Shown: positions 23,157 to 34,474 of the stretch, in pieces
Numbering within the stretch: the first letter of the stretch is position 1
How the letters are laid out: every line of letters begins with the position of its first letter
Source: Cyanobium sp. FGCU6
Lineage (GTDB): Bacteria > Cyanobacteriota > Cyanobacteriia > PCC-6307 > Cyanobiaceae
Length of the DNA stretch: 36,276 bases
Reading direction: 5' to 3'
NCBI GenBank assembly: GCA_024958655.1
Contig: JANWUR010000032.1
Coordinates: forward strand, 1 to 36,276
Position numbers and translations under genes: made by a program
The notes under the pieces: model-generated
What the model saw: only the letters and a program-made list of their open reading frames with translations
Databases searched by the model: none
Told to the model about the DNA's origin: nothing

Positions 23157-25882
23157 GGCTGATCAAAGGCATTGGAGGCCAGCGAAGCAGGTAGGGGATA
23201 GGCCAGCATCCAATAGAGAAGATGTTGCGGTCGGAAGGAGAGTGGTGGTATCAGCAGCGGCAAAACGACGCTTCTACGAAATACGGCCACTTCATCGCTA
23301 TCAAGCTTGTCAAAGACTTTACCATTATAAACATGCGAGCGAATCAAGTTCTTTCGGTAGGCACTGAATGACGAGTTTTTGTCAAAGTCGACGACACTGC
23401 CTCGGTAGCGGGGGTTGTACAGGCGCTGCAGGCTTTCAAAACGCATACCCTGCAACTCAGCACCGCTGAAATCCACATCATCGAGGTTACTGTCGCGAAA
23501 GACAGCACCCTTAAGATTGGCTCCGGCGAAAGAAACATCTTTCAGCGTCACATCATCAAATGTGGAATCGGAAAAATCGGCACCATCGAGTCGAATGCGA
23601 TTCAAAGTGACTCCTTTCAGAGTGCTTCCCCTGAACGAACTCCCTGACCAGTCGCGGTCAGCAAAACTCAACGCACCCTCCTCTTTTTGCCCCATACCAA
23701 AGCGTCGATTGTTGCACTTAGATCCAGCTTGTTCAATCCTCTGATCCTTGGTCTCCGGTGGCAGCATGTTCAATGCATCTAATCTTAGATCATTCGCTGG
23801 ATCGAGGGGACAAAACGTCCATAGAAATTGCTTCATGTCTTGCCAGTCCAGTGAAGTGTCAAATGGCTTGTCTGCCTTGACGAGATCCCAGCTCACCATG
23901 CTTTGCATGACGTGGACAAGGCGCTTGGCAGCATCTGAATTAACAGAATCAGGAAAAGAATACGAAGCGTAAAAAGCTTCGGCTCCATTGAGATTTGGCC
24001 AGTTTTGATCGGATATATTGACGTCATTCAAGTTGGCTCCAACCAGAATGGTGCTGTCTAAATCAGTACCGGTCAGATTGGCGCCACTGAAATCGGCATT
24101 CTCAAGATTGGCTGAACGTAGAATGGTGTTTGCGAGATCGGCCTTGCGAAGGTTGGCATACCGGAGATCAAGATAGGGAAGAAAAGCACCTCTCAGATAG
24201 GCGTTTTCCAGCGAAGCTCCCGAGAAGTCCATCGCATGTAGAAATAGCGTAGACGTACAACCCTTCAGGTCTTTGGCAACATCCTTGGCAGGCTGGCCAC
24301 GCCTGCCTGGAGCGATGAGTTCAAGGCAAGCCTTGGCCTTATCATTATCCTTTTCTTCCTCATCCTTAAGTGGCGGGAATGGGGCGCTCAGAAGATCCGA
24401 TTCGTATAAGTAACGCAGTAATCTTCCCTTACGCGCGCCATCAACCATGCCGTCAGCGGTGGTGAGCTTCGGCAGTACATCCCTCAGCTCAGTGAGGAGT
24501 TGAACACGTGCCGCTTCAGAGGGGTCTTTGCGAAATTCGATCACGCGCTGTTGAATCCGCTCCACAAGTGCATCATTGCGTTGCATTCTTGCCTTGTCCT
24601 GTTCGCTGTCGACAATCAGTTGTCGCTGCAGATTCTGGCGATTGGTGCTCTGTTGTGCCTGATCTTTCTGAACTCTGTCGTAGGTCTGCACGGCTACGGT
24701 GCCAAGAACGGTAAGAAGAGTGCCTAGTCCAAGCGTTGCACCTTTTGCCAGGTTGAGATGACTGAATAGTTGCGTCAAACTCTCAAGACGTCGCTGCAAA
24801 CTGGCAGAAAGTAGCTGGATCGGTTTCCAGGGATCACGTCGACCTACGCCGATCACCAGCATCACAAGGATCACCAGGACAGCCGAAACAATGGCAACGA
24901 ATACCAGCCTCACCAGCAGGGTGAAAAAAGTGGCAACCGTGCCGCTCAGAATGCTGAGCATGGAGCTGAAGGCAAGCATCAGAGCGTGGCTGCTCAGCAA
25001 ACTGGAATCGGCAAGCCGTAGCAGCAGCCATCCGCCACAAAGCAGCCCGAACAACACAGCCAGCCCTTGGCAAAGCCATTCAAAGCGCTGCAGACAGGCT
25101 TTCATTGTGAGGAGAAGCGGGCTGACAGGCTTCGGCTGATGGTCTGATTCAAGACCCATCAGCACATCCACATCAAGTTCTGCCTCAGCCCGCAAGCCGA
25201 TGCGCAACTGTGCCAGTTGGAAAAACACAAGCCAGAAAGCAAGCATCAAGCCAATCAGCATCACCTGCAGGACACGAGGTAGGATCAACTCACCCTGCTG
25301 ACGCATCCAGACCAACAACACGCCTCCCCCATACAGCACGACTCCTGGCAGAAAGAGGTTGCCAAGAAACCGCCATGGTTCATGACTGATCAGGCGATAG
25401 CTGCGAACCATCGCCAGGGGCAGAGCCATGGCTATGGATTGATTCCCAAGTCTTCTGTCCTGGGCCTCTGCGCTGATGAACAGCAGAAACATGGCGCCAA
25501 TTCCAAGCAGAGGCTGAATCGCCGCCAAGCCACTGAGAACAAAAAGAAAGATGAAGCCCCCGTACACATGCAGCGCAAATCTGCGCCATGGCCTGCTGTG
25601 AAGGGTTTCAGAGGGTTGAAATGTTCGACGCAGGCTGTAGAGCTGTTCACTCCATGCGCACCACTGCGCTTGGAACAGCAACAGCAGTAGAGCTTCAACG
25701 ACAGCCTTACGGAGTGACAAGGAGCTCGACTGTGACTCCACAAACCATTCCGGTAAGGGCTGGGAGGCTATCAGCAGTCTGATGCTCAGCAGTGCCAGTT
25801 GCAGCAGAAACAGACCTCGGCCTGGAAGGCTAAGGACCTTGTGCCAGTAGATCTGAAGGACCCTGAGCAGTGAAGAGTTCAC
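23153..25882 (-). CDS. large polytopic membrane protein with coiled coil and two pentapeptide-repeat blocks
   Basis: A protein of about 909 residues; positions below count from an upstream TTG at 25889-25891. The N-terminal half has roughly eight to ten hydrophobic helices between residues 25 and 405. A charged, probably coiled-coil stretch follows (about 405-460), then the segment RKGRLLRYLYESDLL (487-501). Pentapeptide repeats fill about 552-635 (LENAYLRGAF, LRKADLANTILRSANLENAD) and 742-822 (FRGSTLKGVTL, FAGANLKGAVF). Between them lies a non-repeat region with cysteines. I prefer the GTG at 25880-25882, nine bases after AAGGAA (25892-25897), because the TTG is only one base from that site. 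The helices-coil-FLYE-like motif-repeats layout is, from recollection, shared by other cyanobacterial and actinobacterial proteins of unknown function. Confidence 0.82.
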   Translation of the reverse strand: MNSSLLRVLQIYWHKVLSLPGRGLFLLQLALLSIRLLIASQPLPEWFVESQSSSLSLRKAVVEALLLLLFQAQWCAWSEQLYSLRRTFQPSETLHSRPWRRFALHVYGGFIFLFVLSGLAAIQPLLGIGAMFLLFISAEAQDRRLGNQSIAMALPLAMVRSYRLISHEPWRFLGNLFLPGVVLYGGGVLLVWMRQQGELILPRVLQVMLIGLMLAFWLVFFQLAQLRIGLRAEAELDVDVLMGLESDHQPKPVSPLLLTMKACLQRFEWLCQGLAVLFGLLCGGWLLLRLADSSLLSSHALMLAFSSMLSILSGTVATFFTLLVRLVFVAIVSAVLVILVMLVIGVGRRDPWKPIQLLSASLQRRLESLTQLFSHLNLAKGATLGLGTLLTVLGTVAVQTYDRVQKDQAQQSTNRQNLQRQLIVDSEQDKARMQRNDALVERIQQRVIEFRKDPSEAARVQLLTELRDVLPKLTTADGMVDGARKGRLLRYLYESDLLSAPFPPLKDEEEKDNDKAKACLELIAPGRRGQPAKDVAKDLKGCTSTLFLHAMDFSGASLENAYLRGAFLPYLDLRYANLRKADLANTILRSANLENADFSGANLTGTDLDSTILVGANLNDVNISDQNWPNLNGAEAFYASYSFPDSVNSDAAKRLVHVMQSMVSWDLVKADKPFDTSLDWQDMKQFLWTFCPLDPANDLRLDALNMLPPETKDQRIEQAGSKCNNRRFGMGQKEEGALSFADRDWSGSSFRGSTLKGVTLNRIRLDGADFSDSTFDDVTLKDVSFAGANLKGAVFRDSNLDDVDFSGAELQGMRFESLQRLYNPRYRGSVVDFDKNSSFSAYRKNLIRSHVYNGKVFDKLDSDEVAVFRRSVVLPLLIPPLSFRPQHLLYWMLAYPLPASLASNAFDQP

Positions 25883-25960
25883 GTTGGACAATTCCTTGCC
25901 GACCAGGGCTGCCCTCTATTCAGGCTTGAGGGTCATTGATCGGGAATACTCAGTCGTCAT

Positions 25961-25974
25961 AGCACAGCTGTACC
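25961..25974 (-). promoter_or_regulatory. possible LexA-like box overlapping a -10-like element
   Basis: On the minus strand GGTACAGCTGTGCT matches the cyanobacterial LexA consensus RGTACNNNDGTWCB with one mismatch. It runs directly into TGCTATGAC, which resembles an extended -10 element for the pentapeptide operon about 70 bases downstream. The motif is short, so chance is a real possibility. Confidence 0.25.
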
Positions 25975-25995
25975 ATGGGAATCCTGAAGAGACCC

Positions 25996-27234
25996 TTACA
26001 CCCGGCTCAGGAAATAGGGAATCAGCACCGCATTCAGAAGGTCGATGAAGAAGGCCGACACCAGCGGCAGCACGATGAAGGCCTTGGACGAGGGGCCGAA
26101 CTTCTGGGTCACGGCCGTCATGTTGGCCATGGCGGTGGGGGTGGAGCCCAGGGTGAAGCCGCTGAAGCCCGCAGCGATCACGGCGGCGTCGTAGGTGCCG
26201 CCGAGCAGTGGGAACACCAGGAACAGATTGATCAGCAGCGACAGCAGGAACTGGGCGAAGAGAATGAGCAGCAGGGGCCCGGCAAGATCCACCAGCGTCC
26301 AGAACTGGATCGTCATCAGCGACATCGCCAGGAAGGCGCCCAGGGAGATCTCGGCGATCAGATCCACCGCCGGGGTGCGCGCGGGCCAGCCGAAGGGCAG
26401 CCATGCCCCCTTTCGCGGCAACAGGTTGCTGAGCAGGATGCCCACGATCAGGCAGGGAACGAACAGAGGCAGAAACAGCCCGAGATCCCGGATCACACCC
26501 TGGAGAAGTGAACCGAGGATGATGCAGATGTTGATCGCCAGCACCGCCCCGAGGAAGTCGTGGGAGCGGATCAGCGCTTCGCCGGACTCCTTCCTGGCAA
26601 CCTCGCCCCTCGGGGACGGTGCGACGGCGGCGGAGCCGGCGGGCAGGGCCAGGCGGTGCCGGCGGATCAGGAAGCGGGCGATCGGGCCGCCGCTGGCGCT
26701 GGCCAGGATCAGGCCGAAGGTGGCGGCGGCGATGCCGATCTCCAGGGCATTGTTCACACCATGCTGGCTGGCGAACTGAGGTGCCCAGGCGATCGTGGTG
26801 CCGTGGCCGCCGATCAACGACACCGTGCCCACCAGCAGGCCGGAGGCCGGAGGCAGTCCGCTCCAGCGGGCCAGGCTGATCCCCAGGGCGTTCTGGGCCA
26901 GCATCAGCACGATCGTGAGCACGAGCAGCACCACCAGGGCGCGACCGCCACGGCGAAGGTCGGCGAAGCTGGCATTCATCCCCACCGTGGTGAAGAAGAC
27001 CACCAGCAGCACATCGCGGGCCCGCAGACCGAAGCTGATCTCCAGGCCAAAGGCGACATGCAGCAGGCCGATCAGCACCGCGATGAACAGCCCGCCGCTC
27101 ACCGGTTCGGGGATGGTGTATTCCGTCAGGACGCGAAAGCGCTGATTGAGCGACTTGCCGAGGAAAAGAACCAGAATGCCCAGGGTAACGGTGAGGAACG
27201 ATTGAACCTCGATCTGTCCACCATCGATGGTCAT
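25996..27234 (-). CDS. gltS: sodium/glutamate symporter, GltS family
   Basis: A 412-residue inner-membrane transporter of the GltS (ESS) family, which imports glutamate with Na+. The two inverted halves are visible. The first contains TIPEPVSGGLFIAVLIGLLH and the reentrant-loop segment GLLVGTVSLIGGHGTTIAWAP. The second contains ISLGAFLAMSLMTIQFWTL and GFSGFTLGSTPTAMANM, with the family's paired glycine-rich loops. A hydrophilic linker joins the halves. The ATG at 27232-27234 is chosen because it leaves a short hydrophilic N-terminus before helix one; an upstream ATG at 27276 adds 14 residues. The porin gene ends 88 bases upstream on the same strand. Cyanobacteria also have ABC and TRAP glutamate uptake, so a single role is not assured. 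Confidence 0.93.
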   Translation of the reverse strand: MTIDGGQIEVQSFLTVTLGILVLFLGKSLNQRFRVLTEYTIPEPVSGGLFIAVLIGLLHVAFGLEISFGLRARDVLLVVFFTTVGMNASFADLRRGGRALVVLLVLTIVLMLAQNALGISLARWSGLPPASGLLVGTVSLIGGHGTTIAWAPQFASQHGVNNALEIGIAAATFGLILASASGGPIARFLIRRHRLALPAGSAAVAPSPRGEVARKESGEALIRSHDFLGAVLAINICIILGSLLQGVIRDLGLFLPLFVPCLIVGILLSNLLPRKGAWLPFGWPARTPAVDLIAEISLGAFLAMSLMTIQFWTLVDLAGPLLLILFAQFLLSLLINLFLVFPLLGGTYDAAVIAAGFSGFTLGSTPTAMANMTAVTQKFGPSSKAFIVLPLVSAFFIDLLNAVLIPYFLSRV

Positions 27235-27322
27235 CTTCGCTGGCCGGGTAAGAAATGAACCATGTTTGGGGAGCATACCCCCAGAAGATCGCAGGTCCTG
27301 TCGAGGATCCGCCGCCCCGGAA

Positions 27323-28665
27323 TCAGAAGCGGAAGGTGGCGCGCACCAGGGCGCCCCAGACGCTCAGGCTGGGGACGCCCTCACCCTGCCCGGTGAGCAG
27401 GGCCTCGCTGAGGCTGGCCGTTCCCGCCATCGCGCCCCGCGGCCGGCTGAGCCAGAACAGGGCAGGGGTGAGGCTGAAGGTGTCGCTCAGGCGGATCAGG
27501 GTGGCGATCTCGAAGGCCAGCCCCGTGTCGTCGATCGTGGTGGCGTCGAGACCTTCGAGCCGGCTCACGTGGGTGGGCGCACCCACCGCCAGCGAGAGGC
27601 TGCTGCCCGCCCCCAGCAGATCGCTCCAGCCCAGACCCAGGTACCACGACCGTGTGAGCACGCCGCTCAGCCCGGCCACCGGGTAATTGGCGAAGGCGAG
27701 GCGGTCCTGGCCCCAGCCGGTGCTGATCGAAGGCAGCCAGCCTGCCGCCGCGGGCTGCCAATAGCCCGCCAGTGACCAGGAGTCGAGCCCGCCGCCGCTG
27801 GCTTCGGCGGCGAGCTGGCTGGCCAGGGGCGTGCCCCGCAGCAGCGCCCCCTGGGCGGTGCGGGTGTAGGCGGCGGTGAGATTCCAGTTCGGCCGGGTGA
27901 AGGCCAGCTGCAGGGTGTTCGTCTGCCCGCCGCTGGCTGCGAACAGGCCCCCCTTCGCCGGCACGCCGACGTTGCCCCGGGGCGCGACCGTGGCGTAGGC
28001 CAGCGAGAGCCCCTTCCAGGGCCCGCCGGGTTGCCATGACAGCCCGAAACCGCTGCCGACGCGGCGGCTGTAGACCCCTGTCGCCCCGGCCCGCTGGAAC
28101 AGCTCGAGGATGGGCGCGTCGGTGTAGAGGCTCGGCCACACCGGCAGCATGTCGAGCTGCATGATCCGGCTTCCCGCGCTCAGACGGATCCCGGCGCCGA
28201 GGGGAACCTGCAGGAAGGCGCGATTCACGGTCACAAGATCGCGGGTACAGCCGTCGTGGCCGGCGGTGCAGAGCGGTTCCTCGAAGGCGACATCGAGGCG
28301 GCTCAGGGGCGTGGGTGGATTGGAGAACCAGCCCGAGGGGCCGAAGTTGCCGCTGCGCAGGCGCACCCGGAACAGATCGCGGCCCGTGAAGCTCGTGTCA
28401 ACGGTGAAGCGGATGTCGTGGTTGACGCTGAAGGCGTTGAGCAGGGGAGAGCCGGCGGCCGTGTTGGCGCTGCCATCGACGGCGCTGCCCTCGTAGTGAA
28501 GAGCTCCCATCACCGCATTCACCTCGGAACGCACGATGGTGGTGGGGGTGAAGGCCTCCGCGTCTCCGGAGGCGAGGGGCGCGGCGGACGCATCCCAGGC
28601 CCAGCCCAGGGCCGGCAGCCAGCCCAGACCCGAGAGGAGCAGACAGCAGCGGGGGACGGGAGCGA

Positions 28666-28669
<4 letters not shown>
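27323..28669 (-). CDS. cyanobacterial-type outer membrane porin lacking an SLH domain
   Basis: A 448-residue protein with a signal peptide (APVPRCCLLLSGLGWLPALG, cleavage probably after DASA). It is rich in alternating beta-strand sequence and ends in VRATFRF, the terminal aromatic residue expected for outer-membrane barrels. The mature start FTPTTIVRSEVNAVMGAL and segments such as FRVRLRSGNFGPSGWF resemble the barrel of cyanobacterial OprB/iron-uptake porins. Those proteins normally begin with an SLH domain and coiled coil that bind the cell wall; both are missing. The start chosen is TTG (28667-28669), overlapping the SulP stop as TTGA, because it precedes the signal sequence directly. Frame further upstream is only the shadow of the transporter gene. 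The coupling suggests a joint uptake route with SulP. Confidence 0.78.
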
Positions 28670-32042
<3,373 letters not shown>

Positions 32043-32141
32043 CTAACGCTAACCGTCCCCCCCGCTCCGTCCGGGTGTCGGGCGCGTCACTCGTTGGCGG
32101 CAGGAACACTGGGTAACGTTGGGGTCCTGGTGGACGATCCG

Positions 32142-32492
32142 ATGACCCTGCGCCCCCTCGGGCTCGCCTGGCTGGCCGCCGGGCTGCTGATCGCCCCCGC
32201 AGCCCGTGCCGCCACTCCGATCCCCTACACCGAGGCGGTGGCCAACAGCCGCACCACGGCCCACATGGTGCTCGACAAGGTGGCGGCCGAATCGTGCCTG
32301 CGCGGGCGGCTCAACCGGGCGATGATCAAGCTCTCCGACAGCTGCGCCGCCCAGGGCGAGCGCAGCGAGCTCTGCCGCCTGGCCGACAAGGTGGCAGCCA
32401 CCACACCGATCACGCCCGATCTGATGGTGGAAGCCTCGCAGCGGATCCTCCAACTCACCGAGCCGGTCGCCGCCCAGGCAGGCACGCGCTGA
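32142..32492 (+). CDS. small exported helical protein of unknown function
   Basis: A 116-residue protein with a signal peptide (MTLRPLGLAWLAAGLLIAPAARA, cleavage after about residue 23) and an otherwise helical mature part of about 93 residues. The mature part contains three cysteines (ESCLRGR, DSCAAQG, ELCRLAD). The ATG at 32142 is preferred; a GTG four codons upstream at 32130 is also in frame. Longer upstream frame is the antisense shadow of pgm. TGGGTAACGT near 32110-32119 could be a -10 region, but that is weak. It converges with the next gene, with ten bases between the stops. I do not recognise the family. Confidence 0.7.
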   Translation: MTLRPLGLAWLAAGLLIAPAARAATPIPYTEAVANSRTTAHMVLDKVAAESCLRGRLNRAMIKLSDSCAAQGERSELCRLADKVAATTPITPDLMVEASQRILQLTEPVAAQAGTR

Positions 32493-32502
32493 CGGGCCGG
32501 AG

Positions 32503-32970
32503 CTACTTTCCGCCCCCGAACGAGAAGCTGCCGCCACCGCCACCGGCAGGAGCGGCCGGCTTGGTGTCCTTGGCGGGAGCCACGGGCTGGCGGCAGAACA
32601 CGGTCACCTCCCGAGCGGCCTTGTCGATCGGGTCGCGGCGCTCAAGGCTGTTGGCGGGAGCGGCCACCGCCAGCTGGCGGATCTGCCAGAGCGCGTCCTT
32701 GCAGCTGCCCGAAAGCCGGCGGTGATCGAGCAGCGGGTCGGCCTGGAGGCGGGCCTGGTCACAGGCTTCCGCCGTGTTCTCCCGCCCACAGGCCAGGGTG
32801 CTCAGCTGGATCTGGCGGAAGGTTCCTGCCGGTGGGTAGGTGTCGAGATCGGGTCTGGCCCCCACCGGCGCGGTGGTCACCAGGCAGGCCAGGCCGATCC
32901 CGAGCCTGGCCAGCAGCTGCAGGGGTAAGGCGGGGAGCGCTGCCATGGCGGCCGGAGGGAGTGGATCCAT
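32503..32970 (-). CDS. exported protein with a glycine-rich tail, function unknown
   Basis: A 155-residue protein (147 if the ATG at 32944-32946 is used) with a hydrophobic signal segment LQLLARLGIGLACLVTTAPVGA. Four cysteines lie in the mature part (LACGREN, EACDQAR, GSCKDAL, VFCRQPV), suggesting two disulfides in the periplasm. The C-terminus is a low-complexity stretch of alanine, proline and glycine ending GGGGGSFSFGGGK. It starts nine bases after the stop of the FAD monooxygenase gene on the same strand and could share its transcript. I do not recognise the family. Confidence 0.72.
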   Translation of the reverse strand: MDPLPPAAMAALPALPLQLLARLGIGLACLVTTAPVGARPDLDTYPPAGTFRQIQLSTLACGRENTAEACDQARLQADPLLDHRRLSGSCKDALWQIRQLAVAAPANSLERRDPIDKAAREVTVFCRQPVAPAKDTKPAAPAGGGGGSFSFGGGK

Positions 32971-32979
32971 CCTGCCGGG

Positions 32980-34188
32980 TCAGGGCAGGGGAAACCCCTG
33001 ACGCAGCCGGTCCTGTTCCCGTACCCAGCGGTGGGCGATCACCGGTCCCGCCCAAGGGGCCAGCGCGCTCAGCAGGACGCGCAACCAGCCCTCGCGCCGC
33101 AGCCGTTCGGCCCGCGCCGCCTCCCGCCGCTGGTCCCGTTGCACGGCCTGGAGCTCGGGCAGGCGCAGGGCCGTCACCGAGGCTGCCGCGGCATCGATGG
33201 CAGCCGCCTCGGAGGTTGCCAGCACCGGGCGGAGGCGTTCGGCCGCCACCACCGCGTCGCGCAGGGCCATGTTCAGCCCCTGGGCCCGCAGCGGGCTCAG
33301 CGGATGGGCGGCGTCGCCCAGCAGCAGCACCCCGGGTGCCTGCCAGCGAGGGGCGAGCCCCACCTTCACCGCGAGCCGCAGCGGCCCCTCGATGGCCGGC
33401 TCCTCCAGCTCCCGCAGCAGGGACGCCAGAGCGGACGGTGCCGCCGAGGCCCAGCGCTCCCGCCAGGCGCCGGGGGTGGCCGGTGGTGCCCCGGCGTCGC
33501 CGTCGGCCCGATCCAGCCAGCCCAGCTGCAGGCCGCCCCGGGCGGAGGCGAACAAGGCCCAGCTGTCGCCGCCGCCGATCACCGTGAGGAAGCGGCCGCC
33601 GAGTTCGGCGGCGATCACCCCGGCCGCCGGCCCCGAGAGGCGGAACCAGAGCACTCGGAGCCCGGCCTCCTCCTCCTCCTCCAGGGGGAGCGACGCCAGA
33701 CGTCGCAGAGTTGAGCTGCGGCCATCGCAGGCCACCACCAGATCGGCGGCCAACCGGCGGCCATCGGCGAGTTCCACGCCGCTCACCCGGCCCCGTTGCC
33801 GCAGCAGGCCCACCACGGCGGCGCCCAGTTGCAGCCGGCAGCCGGCGGCCTGCGCCTGTTCGAGCAGATGGCGCAGCAGGGCGGGCTGGTCGACCAGGTG
33901 GCAGGCGGGACCGGCGTCGAACGGTTCGTCGACGGCGAACAGCGGGCGCCCCTCCAGCGCAAAGCTCCAGCCGGCGAGCGGCCGGTGGGGCACGGAGGGC
34001 GGCAGCGGCCAGACCCCCAGCCGTTCCAGCGCCTCCAGCCCGCTGGGCATCAGACCTTCGCCGCGAAAGCGTCCGAGGGCATCGGGGGCGGCTTCCACAA
34101 GTTCCACCTGCCCCTGCCCCTGGCGGACGAGGGCGAGAGCCAGGCCGGCCCCCGCCGGTCCCGCTCCCACGATCAGAATCCTGGCCAC
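32980..34188 (-). CDS. FAD-dependent monooxygenase (UbiH/PHBH-like)
   Basis: A 402-residue flavoprotein of the aromatic-hydroxylase/geranylgeranyl-reductase class. The N-terminal dinucleotide fold is ILIVGAGPAGAGLALAL. The middle DG motif is VVACDGRSSTLRRLA, and the second FAD motif LLLGDAAHPLSPLRAQGLNMALRDA binds the ribityl chain. No membrane helix is evident. Relatives hydroxylate quinone rings, carotenoid ends or other aromatics, so the substrate is open. It lies 16 bases after a small helical protein gene on the same strand. The start is the ATG at 34186-34188. Confidence 0.9.
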   Translation of the reverse strand: MARILIVGAGPAGAGLALALVRQGQGQVELVEAAPDALGRFRGEGLMPSGLEALERLGVWPLPPSVPHRPLAGWSFALEGRPLFAVDEPFDAGPACHLVDQPALLRHLLEQAQAAGCRLQLGAAVVGLLRQRGRVSGVELADGRRLAADLVVACDGRSSTLRRLASLPLEEEEEAGLRVLWFRLSGPAAGVIAAELGGRFLTVIGGGDSWALFASARGGLQLGWLDRADGDAGAPPATPGAWRERWASAAPSALASLLRELEEPAIEGPLRLAVKVGLAPRWQAPGVLLLGDAAHPLSPLRAQGLNMALRDAVVAAERLRPVLATSEAAAIDAAAASVTALRLPELQAVQRDQRREAARAERLRREGWLRVLLSALAPWAGPVIAHRWVREQDRLRQGFPLP

Positions 34189-34204
34189 CGGCTGGAGTGC
34201 GGCG

Positions 34205-34450
34205 TCAGGTGAAGGAGTTGTAGTTGCGGTCGCTGTCGGCTTCCGCGGGTGCCTGCACCCCCAGCAGATCGTGCTTCTTGGTGAGCAGGTAATCCACCAG
34301 TTCCTGCTGAAGGGTGAGCAGTTCGCTGGTGCAGCCGCGGAAGGCGGCCCGGTGGCGGATCTCGTCGTGGCGCGTGTGCAGATCGCGCAGCATCAGGTTG
34401 ATGGCGTCCAGACGCGGGGTATGGATGCGGGGGTTGGGCACCGGATCCAT
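34205..34450 (-). CDS. small helical protein, function unknown
   Basis: An 81-residue soluble-looking protein, mostly helical, with the central stretch IRHRAAFRGCTSELLTLQQELVDYLL and a polar tail ending RNYNSFT. It has no signal peptide or membrane segment. It lies 24 bases after the phospholipase D-like gene and 16 before the monooxygenase gene, so it is probably in their operon. I do not recognise a named family. Confidence 0.72.
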   Translation of the reverse strand: MDPVPNPRIHTPRLDAINLMLRDLHTRHDEIRHRAAFRGCTSELLTLQQELVDYLLTKKHDLLGVQAPAEADSDRNYNSFT

Positions 34451-34474
34451 CAGTTCGCGGGAAACAGAAACCGT

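Noticed and set aside
23153..25882. Pentapeptide proteins as quinolone-resistance (Qnr/MfpA) proteins
   Set aside because: Qnr-type proteins are soluble, about 200 residues and made wholly of repeats; these have large membrane or anchor regions and interrupted repeats.
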